A stretch of DNA of 64,000 bases from Aliamphritea ceti (GCF_024347215.1 NZ_AP025282.1:4836001-4900000), one strand, 5' to 3'. Positions 8,055 through 18,084 are shown, counted from the stretch's first letter. Notes: generated by a model not told the origin, from the sequence alone. A program made the numbers and translations.

Positions 8055-10067
8055 TCAAAACACTACATTCATCATTACAATCAGTACAACTAAGAACAGT
8101 AGCGTCATCACACCACCGGCTTTCATGAAGTCCGGTACCCGATAGCCACCAGGTCCCATAATCAGCGCATTCACCTGATGCGTAGGAATCAGAAAGGAGT
8201 TGGAAGTCGCTAAAGCAACTGTCAACGCAAATACTGCTGGGTCTGCTCCCGCACCAATCGCGATGTTTACAGCCAGAGGCACCAACAGAACGGTTGCACC
8301 TACGTTAGACATTACCAGGGTAAAGAAAGTCGCCAGCACAGCAACAGCCAGCTGTAATCCCCAGATAGGCATGCCATCCAGCAAGCTAAGCGTCTGATCA
8401 GCAATCCAGGCTGCAGTACCTGTCGTCTCGACCGCCATACCTAAAGGAATCAAACTGGCTAACAGAAACACTGTCTTCCAGCTAACTGATTCATAAGCCT
8501 CTTCGATGCTCATTACACCAGATAGAACCATGCCCACAGCACCGGTTAACAGCGCAATAGAAAGACGAATATCTGTGAACAGCACCATAGTTAAGGCAAT
8601 CAGGAAGAAACCCAGAGCCCAGCCTACTTTATGCGGGCGCAGATCTTCTTTCGGATAGTTACTGGTAACAACAATAAAGTTCAGCCGGTCCTGTGCCACC
8701 CGGTTAAGGGCTTCCCAAGTGGTGTGACATACCAGCGTATCACCCGCCTGAAACTCAACAGTACGGATGCCCTGACCTGCCATTGACGTTTCGCCAGCCC
8801 GGTGCATAGCAACCATCGCCAGACCATAAGCGTTACGTAAACGAACATCCTGGGCAGACTTGCCTACCAATTGAGAGCTTGGCGGAATAACAACTTCTGC
8901 GATACCCGCCTTAGCAGCAGATAAAGCTTCAGAAAATGAGTCCAGCTCCGGACGACGATCCAATTCAAAGTCCGCTGTAAACTTATCCAACGCATCAGCA
9001 GAACCCATGATTGCCAGAATAGTGTTAGATTCGATACCCACACTACGCTCTAAACCACCGGCACCAATTCGACGAATACCGTTAGTAAACTGAGCTGCAG
9101 TAACACGTACCTGATATGGCCGTTCAATTTCTGCCAGCGTCTTATCAACCAGTGTACTGTCTTCAGGTACACGAACTTCCATCAGTTCGTAATCAACACC
9201 ATAAGTGTCTTTGAAGTATTCCAACGTACTGACAGCTTTACTGTCACCTTCGTTGTTCGGCAATACAAAACGGCCCGCAACCATGAAGTACAATATGCCG
9301 GTAAGAACCAGACAGATACCAACAGGCGTGACGGAAAACAGCGACCATGGATCCATTTGCTGATCAGCAGGCAAGGCCTGATTAGACGTCAGCATCAGAT
9401 CATTTAGCAAAATCAGGGGGCTGGAACCAATCATGGTCATGGTACCGCCCAGGATGGCACAGAAGCCCATCGGCATCAGCAAACGTGACATTGGCAAGCC
9501 AGTCCGACCAGAAATACGGCTAACAACCGGCAGGAATAGCGCAGCAGCACCTACATTCTGCATAAAGCAGGAAATAAAACCTACAGTACTGGATACAATA
9601 GGAATAATGCGTTTCTCAGTACGCCCCCCTACTTTTAAAATCCAGTTGGCAACTTTACCCATGAGTCCGGTCTTATCTAAGCCGGCACCAATAATCATTA
9701 CGGCAATAATCGACACAACCGCGTTACTGGAAAAACCGTTAAACAATGCTGTACTTGGCACCAGACCTTCTTCCAGCCCCATTAAGGGTGCAAAAAGTCC
9801 GGTTAATCCCAGCAATACCATTATCAGAATCGCCGCAACATCTACGCCGACAACTTCAAATGCAAATAAATAAATTGTCAGTATCAATACTGCAGTCACC
9901 CAGGCAATTTCCACACTGGGTACAACCTGACTCATCAGGATGGCTAACACCAAAAATACCGCGCCCGCGACGGTTTGTTTCATAGGCAAACGCTTTAACC
10001 AACGGAGTGGAAAACCCCGGGATTGCGTTTCTGTGCTTGTATTCACAGACCTGTTTCCCCTCACCAA
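8055..10067 (-). CDS. SLC13/DASS-family sodium-coupled transporter with two RCK_C domains
   Basis: 670 residues. A membrane half at about 30-265 carries FMQNVGAAALFLPV, then a cytoplasmic insert (about 285-470) with two TrkA-C-like (RCK_C) repeats, then a second membrane half with VMSNVGATVLLVPLA. This is the usual shape of large bacterial SLC13-like permeases, which import sulfate, dicarboxylates or similar anions; the substrate cannot be told. The paired SNxxA-type segments are the ion/substrate hairpins. It diverges from a LysR gene that probably controls it. Confidence 0.85.
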   Translation of the reverse strand: MVRGNRSVNTSTETQSRGFPLRWLKRLPMKQTVAGAVFLVLAILMSQVVPSVEIAWVTAVLILTIYLFAFEVVGVDVAAILIMVLLGLTGLFAPLMGLEEGLVPSTALFNGFSSNAVVSIIAVMIIGAGLDKTGLMGKVANWILKVGGRTEKRIIPIVSSTVGFISCFMQNVGAAALFLPVVSRISGRTGLPMSRLLMPMGFCAILGGTMTMIGSSPLILLNDLMLTSNQALPADQQMDPWSLFSVTPVGICLVLTGILYFMVAGRFVLPNNEGDSKAVSTLEYFKDTYGVDYELMEVRVPEDSTLVDKTLAEIERPYQVRVTAAQFTNGIRRIGAGGLERSVGIESNTILAIMGSADALDKFTADFELDRRPELDSFSEALSAAKAGIAEVVIPPSSQLVGKSAQDVRLRNAYGLAMVAMHRAGETSMAGQGIRTVEFQAGDTLVCHTTWEALNRVAQDRLNFIVVTSNYPKEDLRPHKVGWALGFFLIALTMVLFTDIRLSIALLTGAVGMVLSGVMSIEEAYESVSWKTVFLLASLIPLGMAVETTGTAAWIADQTLSLLDGMPIWGLQLAVAVLATFFTLVMSNVGATVLLVPLAVNIAIGAGADPAVFALTVALATSNSFLIPTHQVNALIMGPGGYRVPDFMKAGGVMTLLFLVVLIVMMNVVF

Positions 10068-10097
10068 ATTTCAGATAGATAGATTCCGGGCGTAATT

Positions 10098-10137
10098 CTA
10101 GTTATGTTTTGCTATTCTAAAAAACGAAAAAAACTAG
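10098..10137. promoter_or_regulatory. Inverted repeat in the SLC13/LysR divergent region
   Basis: CTAGTT at 10098-10103 and AACTAG at 10132-10137 flank 28 AT-rich bases between the two divergent start codons. It is a possible regulator site, with no further support. Confidence 0.3.
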
Positions 10138-10168
10138 CCACTATGAACAAAAAAATCGAATTGCAATT

Positions 10169-11002
10169 ATGGATACAGTTTTACTGAAAACCTTTCTTGA
10201 GGTCACACATGCCAGAAACTTCGGCAAAGCCTCGGAAACATTGTGCGTTGCACCATCTACGGTCAGTGCCCGCATCCGACAACTTGAAGAAATACTCGGC
10301 CTAAGCCTGTTTATCCGTAACCATCAACAGGTAAGTTTGACCCCTGCCGGTGAGCACATGGTGCGTCATGCACGCTTCATTCTGAATGCATGGGAACGTG
10401 CTTATGAAGATATTGCGCTAAGTGCCAATCTGAATAAAAGGCTCGTAGTCGCAGGCACACCCAGCCTCTGGGATATATTTTTACAGGACTGGTTAAACGA
10501 CGTGCACATCAAAATGCCTGAGCTCGCTCTGCGGGCAGAAGACAGCACCACACTTAGAGTGATGGAAAAACTTGAAAGAGGCTCAATTGATATCGGTTTT
10601 ATTTACGAACAGCCAAAACTGGCCAATCTGGTCATCGAGGAGCTGAAATCAATTCCATTACAGCTGGTTTCAACCCAGCCCGGCTTAAATGCAGACCAGG
10701 CGACCTCCAGTGGCTATATCCGTGTTGAGTGGGGAAGTGTATTTAATTCATTGCACGAGCGGTATTTTCCACAGCGTCCTCTCGCACCGGTGCGCGTCAA
10801 CAGTATGCGCATTGCACTGAAACTGATGCTGAACTGCGGTGGGTCAGCATATTTACCGACCATCACTACCGCTGAACGTATTAATAACGGCGAGCTGTTT
10901 ATTGTTGAAGACGCCCCCCGGCTCGAAATGAAAGCTTATGCTGCTTACTCACCTCACGGAGAGCACCATGATCTGATCAAACAACTTCTGACTATGTTGT
11001 GA
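10169..11002 (+). CDS. LysR-family regulator, HdfR-like
   Basis: 277 residues, slightly short for the family. The N-terminal helix-turn-helix reads FGKASETLCVAPSTVSARIRQLE, and the opening MDTVLLKTFLEV resembles HdfR. An effector-binding domain follows (about 90-277). It is divergent from the SLC13 transporter gene (100 bp), the standard arrangement for a LysR regulator and its target. No clear ribosome site precedes the ATG. It converges on the chemoreceptor gene with only 6 bp between stops. Confidence 0.82.
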   Translation: MDTVLLKTFLEVTHARNFGKASETLCVAPSTVSARIRQLEEILGLSLFIRNHQQVSLTPAGEHMVRHARFILNAWERAYEDIALSANLNKRLVVAGTPSLWDIFLQDWLNDVHIKMPELALRAEDSTTLRVMEKLERGSIDIGFIYEQPKLANLVIEELKSIPLQLVSTQPGLNADQATSSGYIRVEWGSVFNSLHERYFPQRPLAPVRVNSMRIALKLMLNCGGSAYLPTITTAERINNGELFIVEDAPRLEMKAYAAYSPHGEHHDLIKQLLTML

Positions 11003-11008
11003 TCATTA

Positions 11009-12328
11009 TCAGTCCTGCAGAGTATTCGAAAACTGATCAATCGCGTTGACAACTTCACTGGCGCCTTGCTGAATCTGGGTAATCACATCGCCAGTCTGGT
11101 TAGCCAGCTCTACACCATGGCAGGCTTTAACCAGGCATTTTTCCATGCTTCCTGAAGCCATTGATGTAGATTGCTGAATATTAGTGATCATTGTCGATAT
11201 TTCAGCGACTAATTCAGATGTGCGTGTCGACAAGCCTCTCACTTCATCAGCCACAACTGCAAAACCACGACCCTGATCACCGGCTCTTGCAGCTTCTATT
11301 GCTGCGTTCAACGCCAGCAAATTTGTCTGATTAGCAATCTCCTGAATAGTATTAATAATCGAGCTAATTTCAATCGACTGCTTATTCAGGTTTTCTATAT
11401 ACGATGAAGACGTTTTGACAGACTCAGCAATATTAACCATCTCCTCTACTGCCTGATTAATAACAACACCACCTTCTTCAGCAGTTCGCATCGTCTCACC
11501 TGAAATGCGGTAAGCAATTCGGGCACTTTCCCGCTCTGCGTCCGTCTGCAAAGTACGGCGGGTAATATCTGAGGCAAACTTTACAACGCTGCACAATTCA
11601 CCCGCACTGTTATAAACCGGGTTATACGTCGCTTCTAACCAAAGAATATTCCCTGACTTTGTTAAACGCTTAAAACGTCCACGAAAATACTCCCCCTGAT
11701 TCAGCCTTTCCCAAAAATCACGATATTCATCTGAATCAACATAATCAGATTCACAGAATATCCGATGATGCTTACCGATAATTTCGCTTTTCCGGTAACC
11801 AACCGTCGCCAGAAAGTTATCATTGCACTCTGTAATACAACCATCAGGCTGAAACTCAATAATGGCAGCTGAACGGTTAAGTGCATTTAGCTTTTCCTTC
11901 AACTCTGTTTCAAAAACCACAACATCAGTGATATCAGAGGCAAATTTAATGATTTTAACCAGCTTACCTACATCATCAAAGACAGGATTATAGGTAGCCT
12001 GCAGCCATAAAATCTCACCGTTTTTACTGATACGTCGAAAGCGGCTCTCAATAAACTCACCATTGTTTAAGCGGTGCCAGAAATCCAGATACTCTTTACT
12101 GTTACTGTATTCAGCCTCACAAAAAATCCGGTGATGCCGGTCCACCAACTCTTGTAATTCATAGCCGGTTACAGCCAAAAAGTTTGGATTTGCAGTGATT
12201 ATCTTACCTGCGGGAGTAAACTCAACAGACGCCATGGAGCGGTTAATAGCATCAACAACCAGGGCATTATGGTTATTAGCCTCCTCGGCAGAGGAATCAT
12301 CCTGATTAGATTTTTTGAAAAAAAACAT
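11009..12328 (-). CDS. Soluble methyl-accepting chemotaxis protein with two PAS domains (BdlA-like)
   Basis: 439 residues from the ATG at 12328, which has AGGTGAG upstream; a GTG three codons earlier lies inside that ribosome site. No membrane helix. PAS 1 is about 25-135, PAS 2 about 145-255, and the signalling hairpin contains EIANQTNLLALNAAIEAARA. The two PAS domains are near-copies: RHHRIFCEAEYSNSKEYLDFW matches KHHRIFCESDYVDSDEYRDFW. This build matches BdlA of Pseudomonas, a cytoplasmic receptor involved in biofilm dispersal, and Aer-like redox receptors. No chemotaxis genes lie near. Confidence 0.87.
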   Translation of the reverse strand: MFFFKKSNQDDSSAEEANNHNALVVDAINRSMASVEFTPAGKIITANPNFLAVTGYELQELVDRHHRIFCEAEYSNSKEYLDFWHRLNNGEFIESRFRRISKNGEILWLQATYNPVFDDVGKLVKIIKFASDITDVVVFETELKEKLNALNRSAAIIEFQPDGCITECNDNFLATVGYRKSEIIGKHHRIFCESDYVDSDEYRDFWERLNQGEYFRGRFKRLTKSGNILWLEATYNPVYNSAGELCSVVKFASDITRRTLQTDAERESARIAYRISGETMRTAEEGGVVINQAVEEMVNIAESVKTSSSYIENLNKQSIEISSIINTIQEIANQTNLLALNAAIEAARAGDQGRGFAVVADEVRGLSTRTSELVAEISTMITNIQQSTSMASGSMEKCLVKACHGVELANQTGDVITQIQQGASEVVNAIDQFSNTLQD

Positions 12329-12669
12329 AGATCTCACCTGACTGATCTGGATAACAACCCGAAATACTCCCGGGCAGTAATCGCGATGGAAAATTAAAAG
12401 CAGTCAGAAATAGAAAACGGCCCTGTGAAACCCGATAATCTCGGCAGCCCGTAAGATGTTAAAACCTGGATAAATTAAGGCAGCAATCCTTAGCTCTAAT
12501 CATGTCGTCATTCCCTGACTCTACATAAGGCATGTAATAGCCTCTTATTAAAATTACTCCAGAACTCCGTATCTGGCAATTCTGGTAACTAGCTGTATAC
12601 CCATTCGGTGCATTATTGCCTGGACATAAAAAAAGCGCCATCAGGCGCTTTTTTCGAAAGAGAGATAAC
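12329..12669. other. Gene-free stretch between fba and the chemoreceptor
   Basis: Contains the fba terminator at its right end and presumably the chemoreceptor promoter. A 73-codon frame on the - strand (12459-12680) runs through the terminator and into fba; I do not regard it as a gene. Confidence 0.55.
12629..12654 (-). terminator. Intrinsic terminator of fba
   Basis: Stem GCGCC/GGCGC extended by A/T pairs, loop of 4, followed on the - strand by six U. It lies 16 bp past the fba stop. Confidence 0.88.
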
Positions 12670-13719
12670 TTACATCTCACCTGTGCTGTATTTATCAGCC
12701 ATATCTTCCAGAGAAATAGCAGTCAACTTGCTTGCCTGACCAGCTGCTCCAAAGGCCTCATAACGATCAATACAGATATCGCTCATCGCAACCATAGTTG
12801 CTTTAAGGAATTTACGCGGATCAAATTCAGAAGGATTTTCTGCCATGAAACGACGTACTGCACCGGTAGATGCCAGACGCAGATCAGTATCAATGTTTAC
12901 TTTACGTACGCCGTGCTTAATGCCTTCAACGATCTGCTCAACCGGCACACCGTAAGTTTCCGGAATCTCGCCACCGAACTCATTAATAACTGCCAACCAT
13001 TCCTGTGGCACAGAAGAAGAACCGTGCATAACCAGGTGGGTGTTAGGAATACGTTCGTGAATCGCACGAATTCGGTCAATAGCCAGAATGTCACCGGTAG
13101 GTGGACGAGTGAACTTATAAGCACCGTGAGATGTACCGCAGGCAATTGCCAGCGCATCAACCGCAGTTTTGCTTACAAAGTCAGCAGCTTCTTCCGGATC
13201 TGTCAGCATTTGTTCCTGAGACAGAGTACCTTCAGCACCAACACCATCTTCTTCGCCAGCCTGACCTGTTTCCAGAGATCCCAGGCAACCCAGCTCGCCT
13301 TCTACAGAAACACCGCAAGCATGCGCCATTTCAACAGTACGACGGGTAACATCAACGTTATATTCGTAGCTTGAAGGTGTTTTACCATCGCTCATCAGGG
13401 AACCGTCCATCATTACTGATGAGAAACCCATCGCGATAGAGCGCTGACAAATAGCCGGTGAAGTACCGTGATCCTGATGCATACATACAGGGATATGTGG
13501 GAATTCAGCGATTGCAGCCAAAATCATATGACGCAGGAAGTTAGAGCCGGCGTACTTACGTGCGCCGGCGGATGCCTGCACAATAACCGGTGAATCAGTT
13601 TTGCTCGCCGCTTCCATAATGGCGCGCATCTGCTCCAGGTTGTTTACATTATAAGCTGGAATGCCGTAGCCATTTTCTGCTGCGTGATCCAGCAGCTGAC
13701 GCATACTGATAAGAGCCAT
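12670..13719 (-). CDS. fba: Class II fructose-bisphosphate aldolase
   Basis: 349 residues from the ATG at 13719, with AAAGGTGA upstream; MALISMRQLLDHAAENGYG is the usual beginning, so the longer frame to 13785 is not used. Zinc-binding and active-site motifs are VCMHQDHG (residue 80 region), SVEGELGCLG, and VMHGSSS. This is the Calvin-cycle-like (CbbA) subtype of class II enzyme found in pseudomonads. It interconverts fructose-1,6-bisphosphate with DHAP and glyceraldehyde-3-phosphate. Last gene of the tkt-epd-pgk-fba row, followed by a terminator. Confidence 0.95.
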   Translation of the reverse strand: MALISMRQLLDHAAENGYGIPAYNVNNLEQMRAIMEAASKTDSPVIVQASAGARKYAGSNFLRHMILAAIAEFPHIPVCMHQDHGTSPAICQRSIAMGFSSVMMDGSLMSDGKTPSSYEYNVDVTRRTVEMAHACGVSVEGELGCLGSLETGQAGEEDGVGAEGTLSQEQMLTDPEEAADFVSKTAVDALAIACGTSHGAYKFTRPPTGDILAIDRIRAIHERIPNTHLVMHGSSSVPQEWLAVINEFGGEIPETYGVPVEQIVEGIKHGVRKVNIDTDLRLASTGAVRRFMAENPSEFDPRKFLKATMVAMSDICIDRYEAFGAAGQASKLTAISLEDMADKYSTGEM

Positions 13720-13809
13720 GTTTTCACCTTTATCTGTGTTTATGGCCCGCAGGCCATCATTATTCCGTCTGCCCGGCTGATTCATCAGCCAGGCAATAAT
13801 TCATTGCGC

Positions 13810-14970
13810 TTACGCGCGGCTTTCCAGCATCGCAACCGCTGGCAGCACTTTACCTTCAACAAACTCGAGGAAAGCACCACCGCCGGTAGAAATATAGGAT
13901 ACCTGATCAGCAATCGCATACTTATCAACAGCTGCCAAAGTGTCACCACCGCCTGCTATCGAAAAGCCTTTGTTTGCCGCAATAGCAGCCGACAATACTT
14001 TAGTACCATCACCAAACTGATCAAATTCAAATACGCCAACCGGACCGTTCCAAATGATAGTCCCGGCATCTGCCAGCAACGCTGCCAGCTGGGCAGCAGA
14101 TTCAGGACCAATGTCCAGAATCATATCGTCTTCAGCAACATCATCAACCGACTTGATTTCAGCAGCCGCTGACTCAGAAAACTCTTTTGCTACTACTACA
14201 TCGACAGGCAGAGGAATCTTTACTTTTTCCATCAATGCCTTAGCGGTACCAATCAGATCATGTTCGCACAGTGACTTACCGACTGGCTTACCAGCAGCTG
14301 CCAGAAAAGTATTCGCAATACCACCACCAACAATTAACTGATCAACTTTATCAGACAAAGATTCCAGAACAGTCAGCTTGGTCGATACTTTAGAGCCACC
14401 AACAATCGCTGCCATTGGGCGGGCAGGATTATCCAGCGCTTTAGCCAGCGCATCCAACTCGCCTGCCAGTAACGGGCCTGCACAGGCTACTGATGCAAAT
14501 TTAGCAACACCATGAGTAGACGCCTGGGCACGGTGTGCCGTACCAAAAGCATCCATCACGTAAACATCGCACAAAGCAGCCATCTGCTGAGACAGTGCTT
14601 CGTCGTCTTTCTTTTCGCCTTTATTGAAGCGTACATTTTCCAGCAATACCAGATCGCCTTCCGCCACTTCAAAGCCACCGTTTAACCAGTCACTGATCAG
14701 CGGTACTTCACGGGACAACAGCTCAGACAAATGAGCAGCAACCGGTGCCAGTGAACTGGCAGCATCAAACTCACCTTCAGTCGGACGACCCAGATGAGAC
14801 ATCACCATTACCTTGGCACCCGCTTCAAGCGCGTGCTTAATAGTTGGCAAAGATGCGCGGATACGGGCATCACTAGTCACTATGCCGTCTTTAATCGGCA
14901 CGTTTAAGTCTTCACGAATCAGAACCCGCTTACCGCGCAGTTCCAGATCAGTCATTTTCAGTACGCTCAT
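13810..14970 (-). CDS. pgk: Phosphoglycerate kinase
   Basis: 386 residues from the ATG at 14970 (AGGAAG upstream, MSVLKMTDLEL as in other gammaproteobacteria). Motifs are REDLNVP near 20, SHLGRP near 60, and the nucleotide-binding GGGDTLAAV near the end. It transfers phosphate between 1,3-bisphosphoglycerate and ADP in glycolysis. It lies 36 bp after epd and about 90 bp before fba on the same strand. Confidence 0.97.
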   Translation of the reverse strand: MSVLKMTDLELRGKRVLIREDLNVPIKDGIVTSDARIRASLPTIKHALEAGAKVMVMSHLGRPTEGEFDAASSLAPVAAHLSELLSREVPLISDWLNGGFEVAEGDLVLLENVRFNKGEKKDDEALSQQMAALCDVYVMDAFGTAHRAQASTHGVAKFASVACAGPLLAGELDALAKALDNPARPMAAIVGGSKVSTKLTVLESLSDKVDQLIVGGGIANTFLAAAGKPVGKSLCEHDLIGTAKALMEKVKIPLPVDVVVAKEFSESAAAEIKSVDDVAEDDMILDIGPESAAQLAALLADAGTIIWNGPVGVFEFDQFGDGTKVLSAAIAANKGFSIAGGGDTLAAVDKYAIADQVSYISTGGGAFLEFVEGKVLPAVAMLESRA

Positions 14971-15006
14971 AAGGCTTCCTATCAACTTATTTCTACGGGC
15001 ATACGT

Positions 15007-16026
15007 CTAGTGACGGCACGCCAGCCAGGCCTTCGCCACATCCAACATACGGTTGGCAAAGCCCCATTCATTATCAAACCAGCAAAGCAGTTTCACTAAA
15101 GAACCGCCACTGACCCGGGTCTGGGTTCCGTCGACAATTGCCGACCGGGGATCCCGGTTAAAATCCACCGAGGCGTGTGGCTCTTCGGTATAGCCCAACA
15201 ACCCTTGCAACGGCCCTTGTGAAGCCTCCCGCAGCAGTTGATTAATCTGCTGTGCATCGGTGGCGGTACGAACATTCAGACTGATGTCCAGTACCGATAC
15301 ATTAATAGTCGGCACTCGTAAGTGCAGACATTCAAAACGACCGGACATTTGTGGCAATAAGCGTTCAATGCCTCTATTCAACCCGGTATCCACCGGAATG
15401 ATTGAATGCATAGCGCTGCGGGTCAGTCGCAAATCAGTCTGATGATAGCTGTCGATCACCGGCTGATCGTTCATCGCCGAATGTACTGTGGTGGTTACAC
15501 CATTCTCAATGCCAAGCTCACCGTCGATCAGATCCAGCAACGGCACGATACAGTTAGTGGTACAGGAACCTGCCGCCACAACCTTCTGATCCGCCGTTAG
15601 TATTTGATCATTGAATCCATAGACAATGGTGGCATCCACATCCGCCTGCGCCGGCTGAGAAAACAGCAAACGGGCAGCACCGCTGTCCAGATGCCGCTGC
15701 GCAGTCGCACGGTCACTGAAGGTACCGGAGCATTCCAGCACCAGATCAATATTCATTTCCTGCCAGGGTAATTTTTCCGGATCCGCTTCATTAAGCACCC
15801 GAATAGAATCCCCATTTATCAGCAGGTTTTCACCATCATGATCCACCGGTACAGGAAAACGCCCGTGGGTGGTGTCATAACGGGTCAGATAACAAACTGT
15901 CTCGATATCTGATAACTCATTCAGAGCAACAACCTGCAACTGATCACGGTAACCGGACTCATAAATCGCCCGCAGCACACTCTGACCAATGCGCCCATAA
16001 CCATTAATTGCAACTCTGTATGTCAT
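15007..16026 (-). CDS. epd: Erythrose-4-phosphate dehydrogenase
   Basis: 339 residues with the GAPDH fold: INGYGRIGQ at 7-15 and SCTTNC with Cys155. It is called Epd rather than glycolytic GAPDH because of HSAMNDQPVID, SIIPVDTGLNRGIERLLPQ and DFNRDPRSAIVDGTQTRVSG, and because it lies between tkt and pgk. It oxidises erythrose-4-phosphate to 4-phosphoerythronate for pyridoxal phosphate synthesis. The ribosome site before the ATG is weak. Together with the ArsJ-type enzyme at the left edge it makes two GAPDH-fold genes in the window, neither clearly glycolytic. Confidence 0.9.
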   Translation of the reverse strand: MTYRVAINGYGRIGQSVLRAIYESGYRDQLQVVALNELSDIETVCYLTRYDTTHGRFPVPVDHDGENLLINGDSIRVLNEADPEKLPWQEMNIDLVLECSGTFSDRATAQRHLDSGAARLLFSQPAQADVDATIVYGFNDQILTADQKVVAAGSCTTNCIVPLLDLIDGELGIENGVTTTVHSAMNDQPVIDSYHQTDLRLTRSAMHSIIPVDTGLNRGIERLLPQMSGRFECLHLRVPTINVSVLDISLNVRTATDAQQINQLLREASQGPLQGLLGYTEEPHASVDFNRDPRSAIVDGTQTRVSGGSLVKLLCWFDNEWGFANRMLDVAKAWLACRH

Positions 16027-16045
16027 TAATCTGCAGTCCGCCGTA

Positions 16046-16074
16046 ATAAAAACGGCCAGTCGAAAGACTGGCCG
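16046..16074 (-). terminator. Hairpin terminator between tkt and epd
   Basis: Perfect 9-bp stem CGGCCAGTC/GACTGGCCG with a 4-base loop. On the - strand, the direction of the operon, it is followed by TTTTTAT, so it should stop or weaken read-through from tkt into epd. Confidence 0.82.
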
Positions 16075-16089
16075 TGATCATGTCAGTAA

Positions 16090-18084
16090 TTAAAGAACTG
16101 ACTTAACTTTTTCTACAACGTTTTCGACGGTAAAGCCGAACAGCTTGAACAGCTCACCTGCAGGCGCAGACTCGCCAAAGCTAGTCATACCAACAATCGC
16201 GCCATTCAGGCCAACATACTTGTACCAGAAGTCAGCCTGAGCAGCTTCAACAGCAACACGCGCTGTCACAGCAGCAGGCAGAACTGCTTCACGGTAAGCC
16301 GCATCTTGCTTATCAAACATATCGGTAGCAGGCATAGATACAACACGTACTTGTTTGCCTTCTGTTTCCAGTGCTGCCGCAGCATCCATTGCCAAACCAA
16401 CTTCAGAGCCGGTAGCAATAAGGATAGCGTCAGGTGTACCTTGCGTATCACGCAGGATATAACCACCGCGGGCAACGTTTGCCAGCTGTTCCGCAGAACG
16501 ATCCTGATGTGGCAAATTCTGACGTGAGAAAATCATCGCAGTAGGACCGTCGTTACGTTCCAGTGCAGACTTCCATGCAACCGCAGACTCAACCGCATCA
16601 CATGGACGCCAGGTGCTCATGTTTGGCGTATGACGCAGGTTAGCAATTTGTTCGATTGGCTGGTGAGTCGGACCATCTTCACCCAAACCGATAGAATCGT
16701 GCGTGTAAACGTGAATTGCACGCTGCTTCATCAGAGCCGCCATACGCAGTGCGTTACGGGCATACTCCATGAATACCAGGAAGGTCGCGCCGTACGGAAT
16801 AAAACCACCGTGCAGTGCAATACCGTTCATGATCGCAGACATACCAAACTCACGTACGCCGTAGAACAGGTAGTTGCCAGATGCATCATCTTTAGTCACA
16901 CCCTTACAACCAGACCATAAGGTCAGGTTAGAGCCTGCCAGGTCAGCAGAGCCGCCCATCAGTTCAGGCAATAACGGACCAAATGCGTTCAGCGTATTTT
17001 GAGATGCCTTACGGCTGGCAATTGTTTCACCTTTTTCCTGCAACTGCTGAATAACTTCATCAGCCTGTGCAGAGAAATCAGCTGGCAATTCGCCGGTGTA
17101 GCGACGGATCAGCTCACGAGCCAGGTCTGGATATTCTTTGCTGTATGCAGCAAAGCTTTCGTCCCAGTCATTCTCAGCATTCTGACCAGCTTCTAAGGCA
17201 CTCCACTGCGCATAGATATCTTCAGGGATAACGAAAGAGTCGTGCTCCCAACCCAGCTCTTTACGGGCCAGTGCGATTTCTTCTTCACCCAGAGGTGCGC
17301 CGTGGCAGTCTTCTTTACCTTGTTTATTTGGCGAGCCAAAACCAATAATGGTCTTGCAGCAAATAAGGGTAGGCTGTTCAGTATTCTCGTGAGCTGCTTC
17401 GATAGCCGCACGAATCTGATCATGATCATGACCATCAACGTTTGGAATTACCTGCCAGCCGTAAGACTCAAAACGCTTAGGTGTATCATCAGTAAACCAA
17501 CCTTCAACTTCACCGTCGATAGAAATACCGTTGTCATCGTAAAACGCAACCAGCTTACCTAACCCAAGCGTACCCGCCAGAGAGCAAGCTTCGTGAGAGA
17601 TACCTTCCATCAGGCAGCCGTCACCCAGGAATGTATAGGTGTTGTGATCAATGATCTCGTGATCTTCACGGTTAAACTGCGCTGCCAGAGACTTCTCTGC
17701 AATCGCAAAACCTACCGCGTTAGTCACACCCTGGCCGAGCGGGCCAGTGGTTGTTTCAACACCTGGCGCGTAGCCATATTCCGGGTGGCCTGCCGTTTTA
17801 GAATGCAGCTGACGGAAATTTTTGATGTCATCGATAGAAAGGTCGTAACCTGTCAGGTGCAACAGGCTGTAAATCAGCATGGAGCCGTGACCATTAGACA
17901 GGACGAAACGGTCGCGATCCATCCAATGTGGGTTGGATGGATTGTGTACCATGAAATCATTCCACAGTACTTCGGCGATATCTGCCATACCCATTGGCGC
18001 ACCAGGGTGGCCAGATTTAGCTTGCTGTACAGCATCCATGCTCAGTGCACGGATCGCATTCGCCAGTTCTCTACGCGAGGACAT
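16090..18084 (-). CDS. tkt: Transketolase
   Basis: 664 residues, normal length. The thiamine-diphosphate motif starts at GDGCLMEGISHEA (about 154), the C-terminal part has THDSIGLGEDGPTHQPIEQ, and the protein ends in a typical transketolase C-terminal domain. It moves two-carbon units in the pentose phosphate pathway. A GGAGTG site precedes the ATG. A terminator hairpin separates it from epd, so epd-pgk-fba may have a second promoter or depend on read-through. Confidence 0.97.
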   Translation of the reverse strand: MSSRRELANAIRALSMDAVQQAKSGHPGAPMGMADIAEVLWNDFMVHNPSNPHWMDRDRFVLSNGHGSMLIYSLLHLTGYDLSIDDIKNFRQLHSKTAGHPEYGYAPGVETTTGPLGQGVTNAVGFAIAEKSLAAQFNREDHEIIDHNTYTFLGDGCLMEGISHEACSLAGTLGLGKLVAFYDDNGISIDGEVEGWFTDDTPKRFESYGWQVIPNVDGHDHDQIRAAIEAAHENTEQPTLICCKTIIGFGSPNKQGKEDCHGAPLGEEEIALARKELGWEHDSFVIPEDIYAQWSALEAGQNAENDWDESFAAYSKEYPDLARELIRRYTGELPADFSAQADEVIQQLQEKGETIASRKASQNTLNAFGPLLPELMGGSADLAGSNLTLWSGCKGVTKDDASGNYLFYGVREFGMSAIMNGIALHGGFIPYGATFLVFMEYARNALRMAALMKQRAIHVYTHDSIGLGEDGPTHQPIEQIANLRHTPNMSTWRPCDAVESAVAWKSALERNDGPTAMIFSRQNLPHQDRSAEQLANVARGGYILRDTQGTPDAILIATGSEVGLAMDAAAALETEGKQVRVVSMPATDMFDKQDAAYREAVLPAAVTARVAVEAAQADFWYKYVGLNGAIVGMTSFGESAPAGELFKLFGFTVENVVEKVKSVL

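Noticed and set aside
12459..12680. 73-codon frame on the - strand
   Set aside because: Crosses the fba terminator and overlaps the fba 3' end in another frame.
12616..13374. 252-codon frame on the + strand
   Set aside because: Antisense to fba for most of its length and runs through the fba terminator; Cys- and Arg-rich shadow translation.
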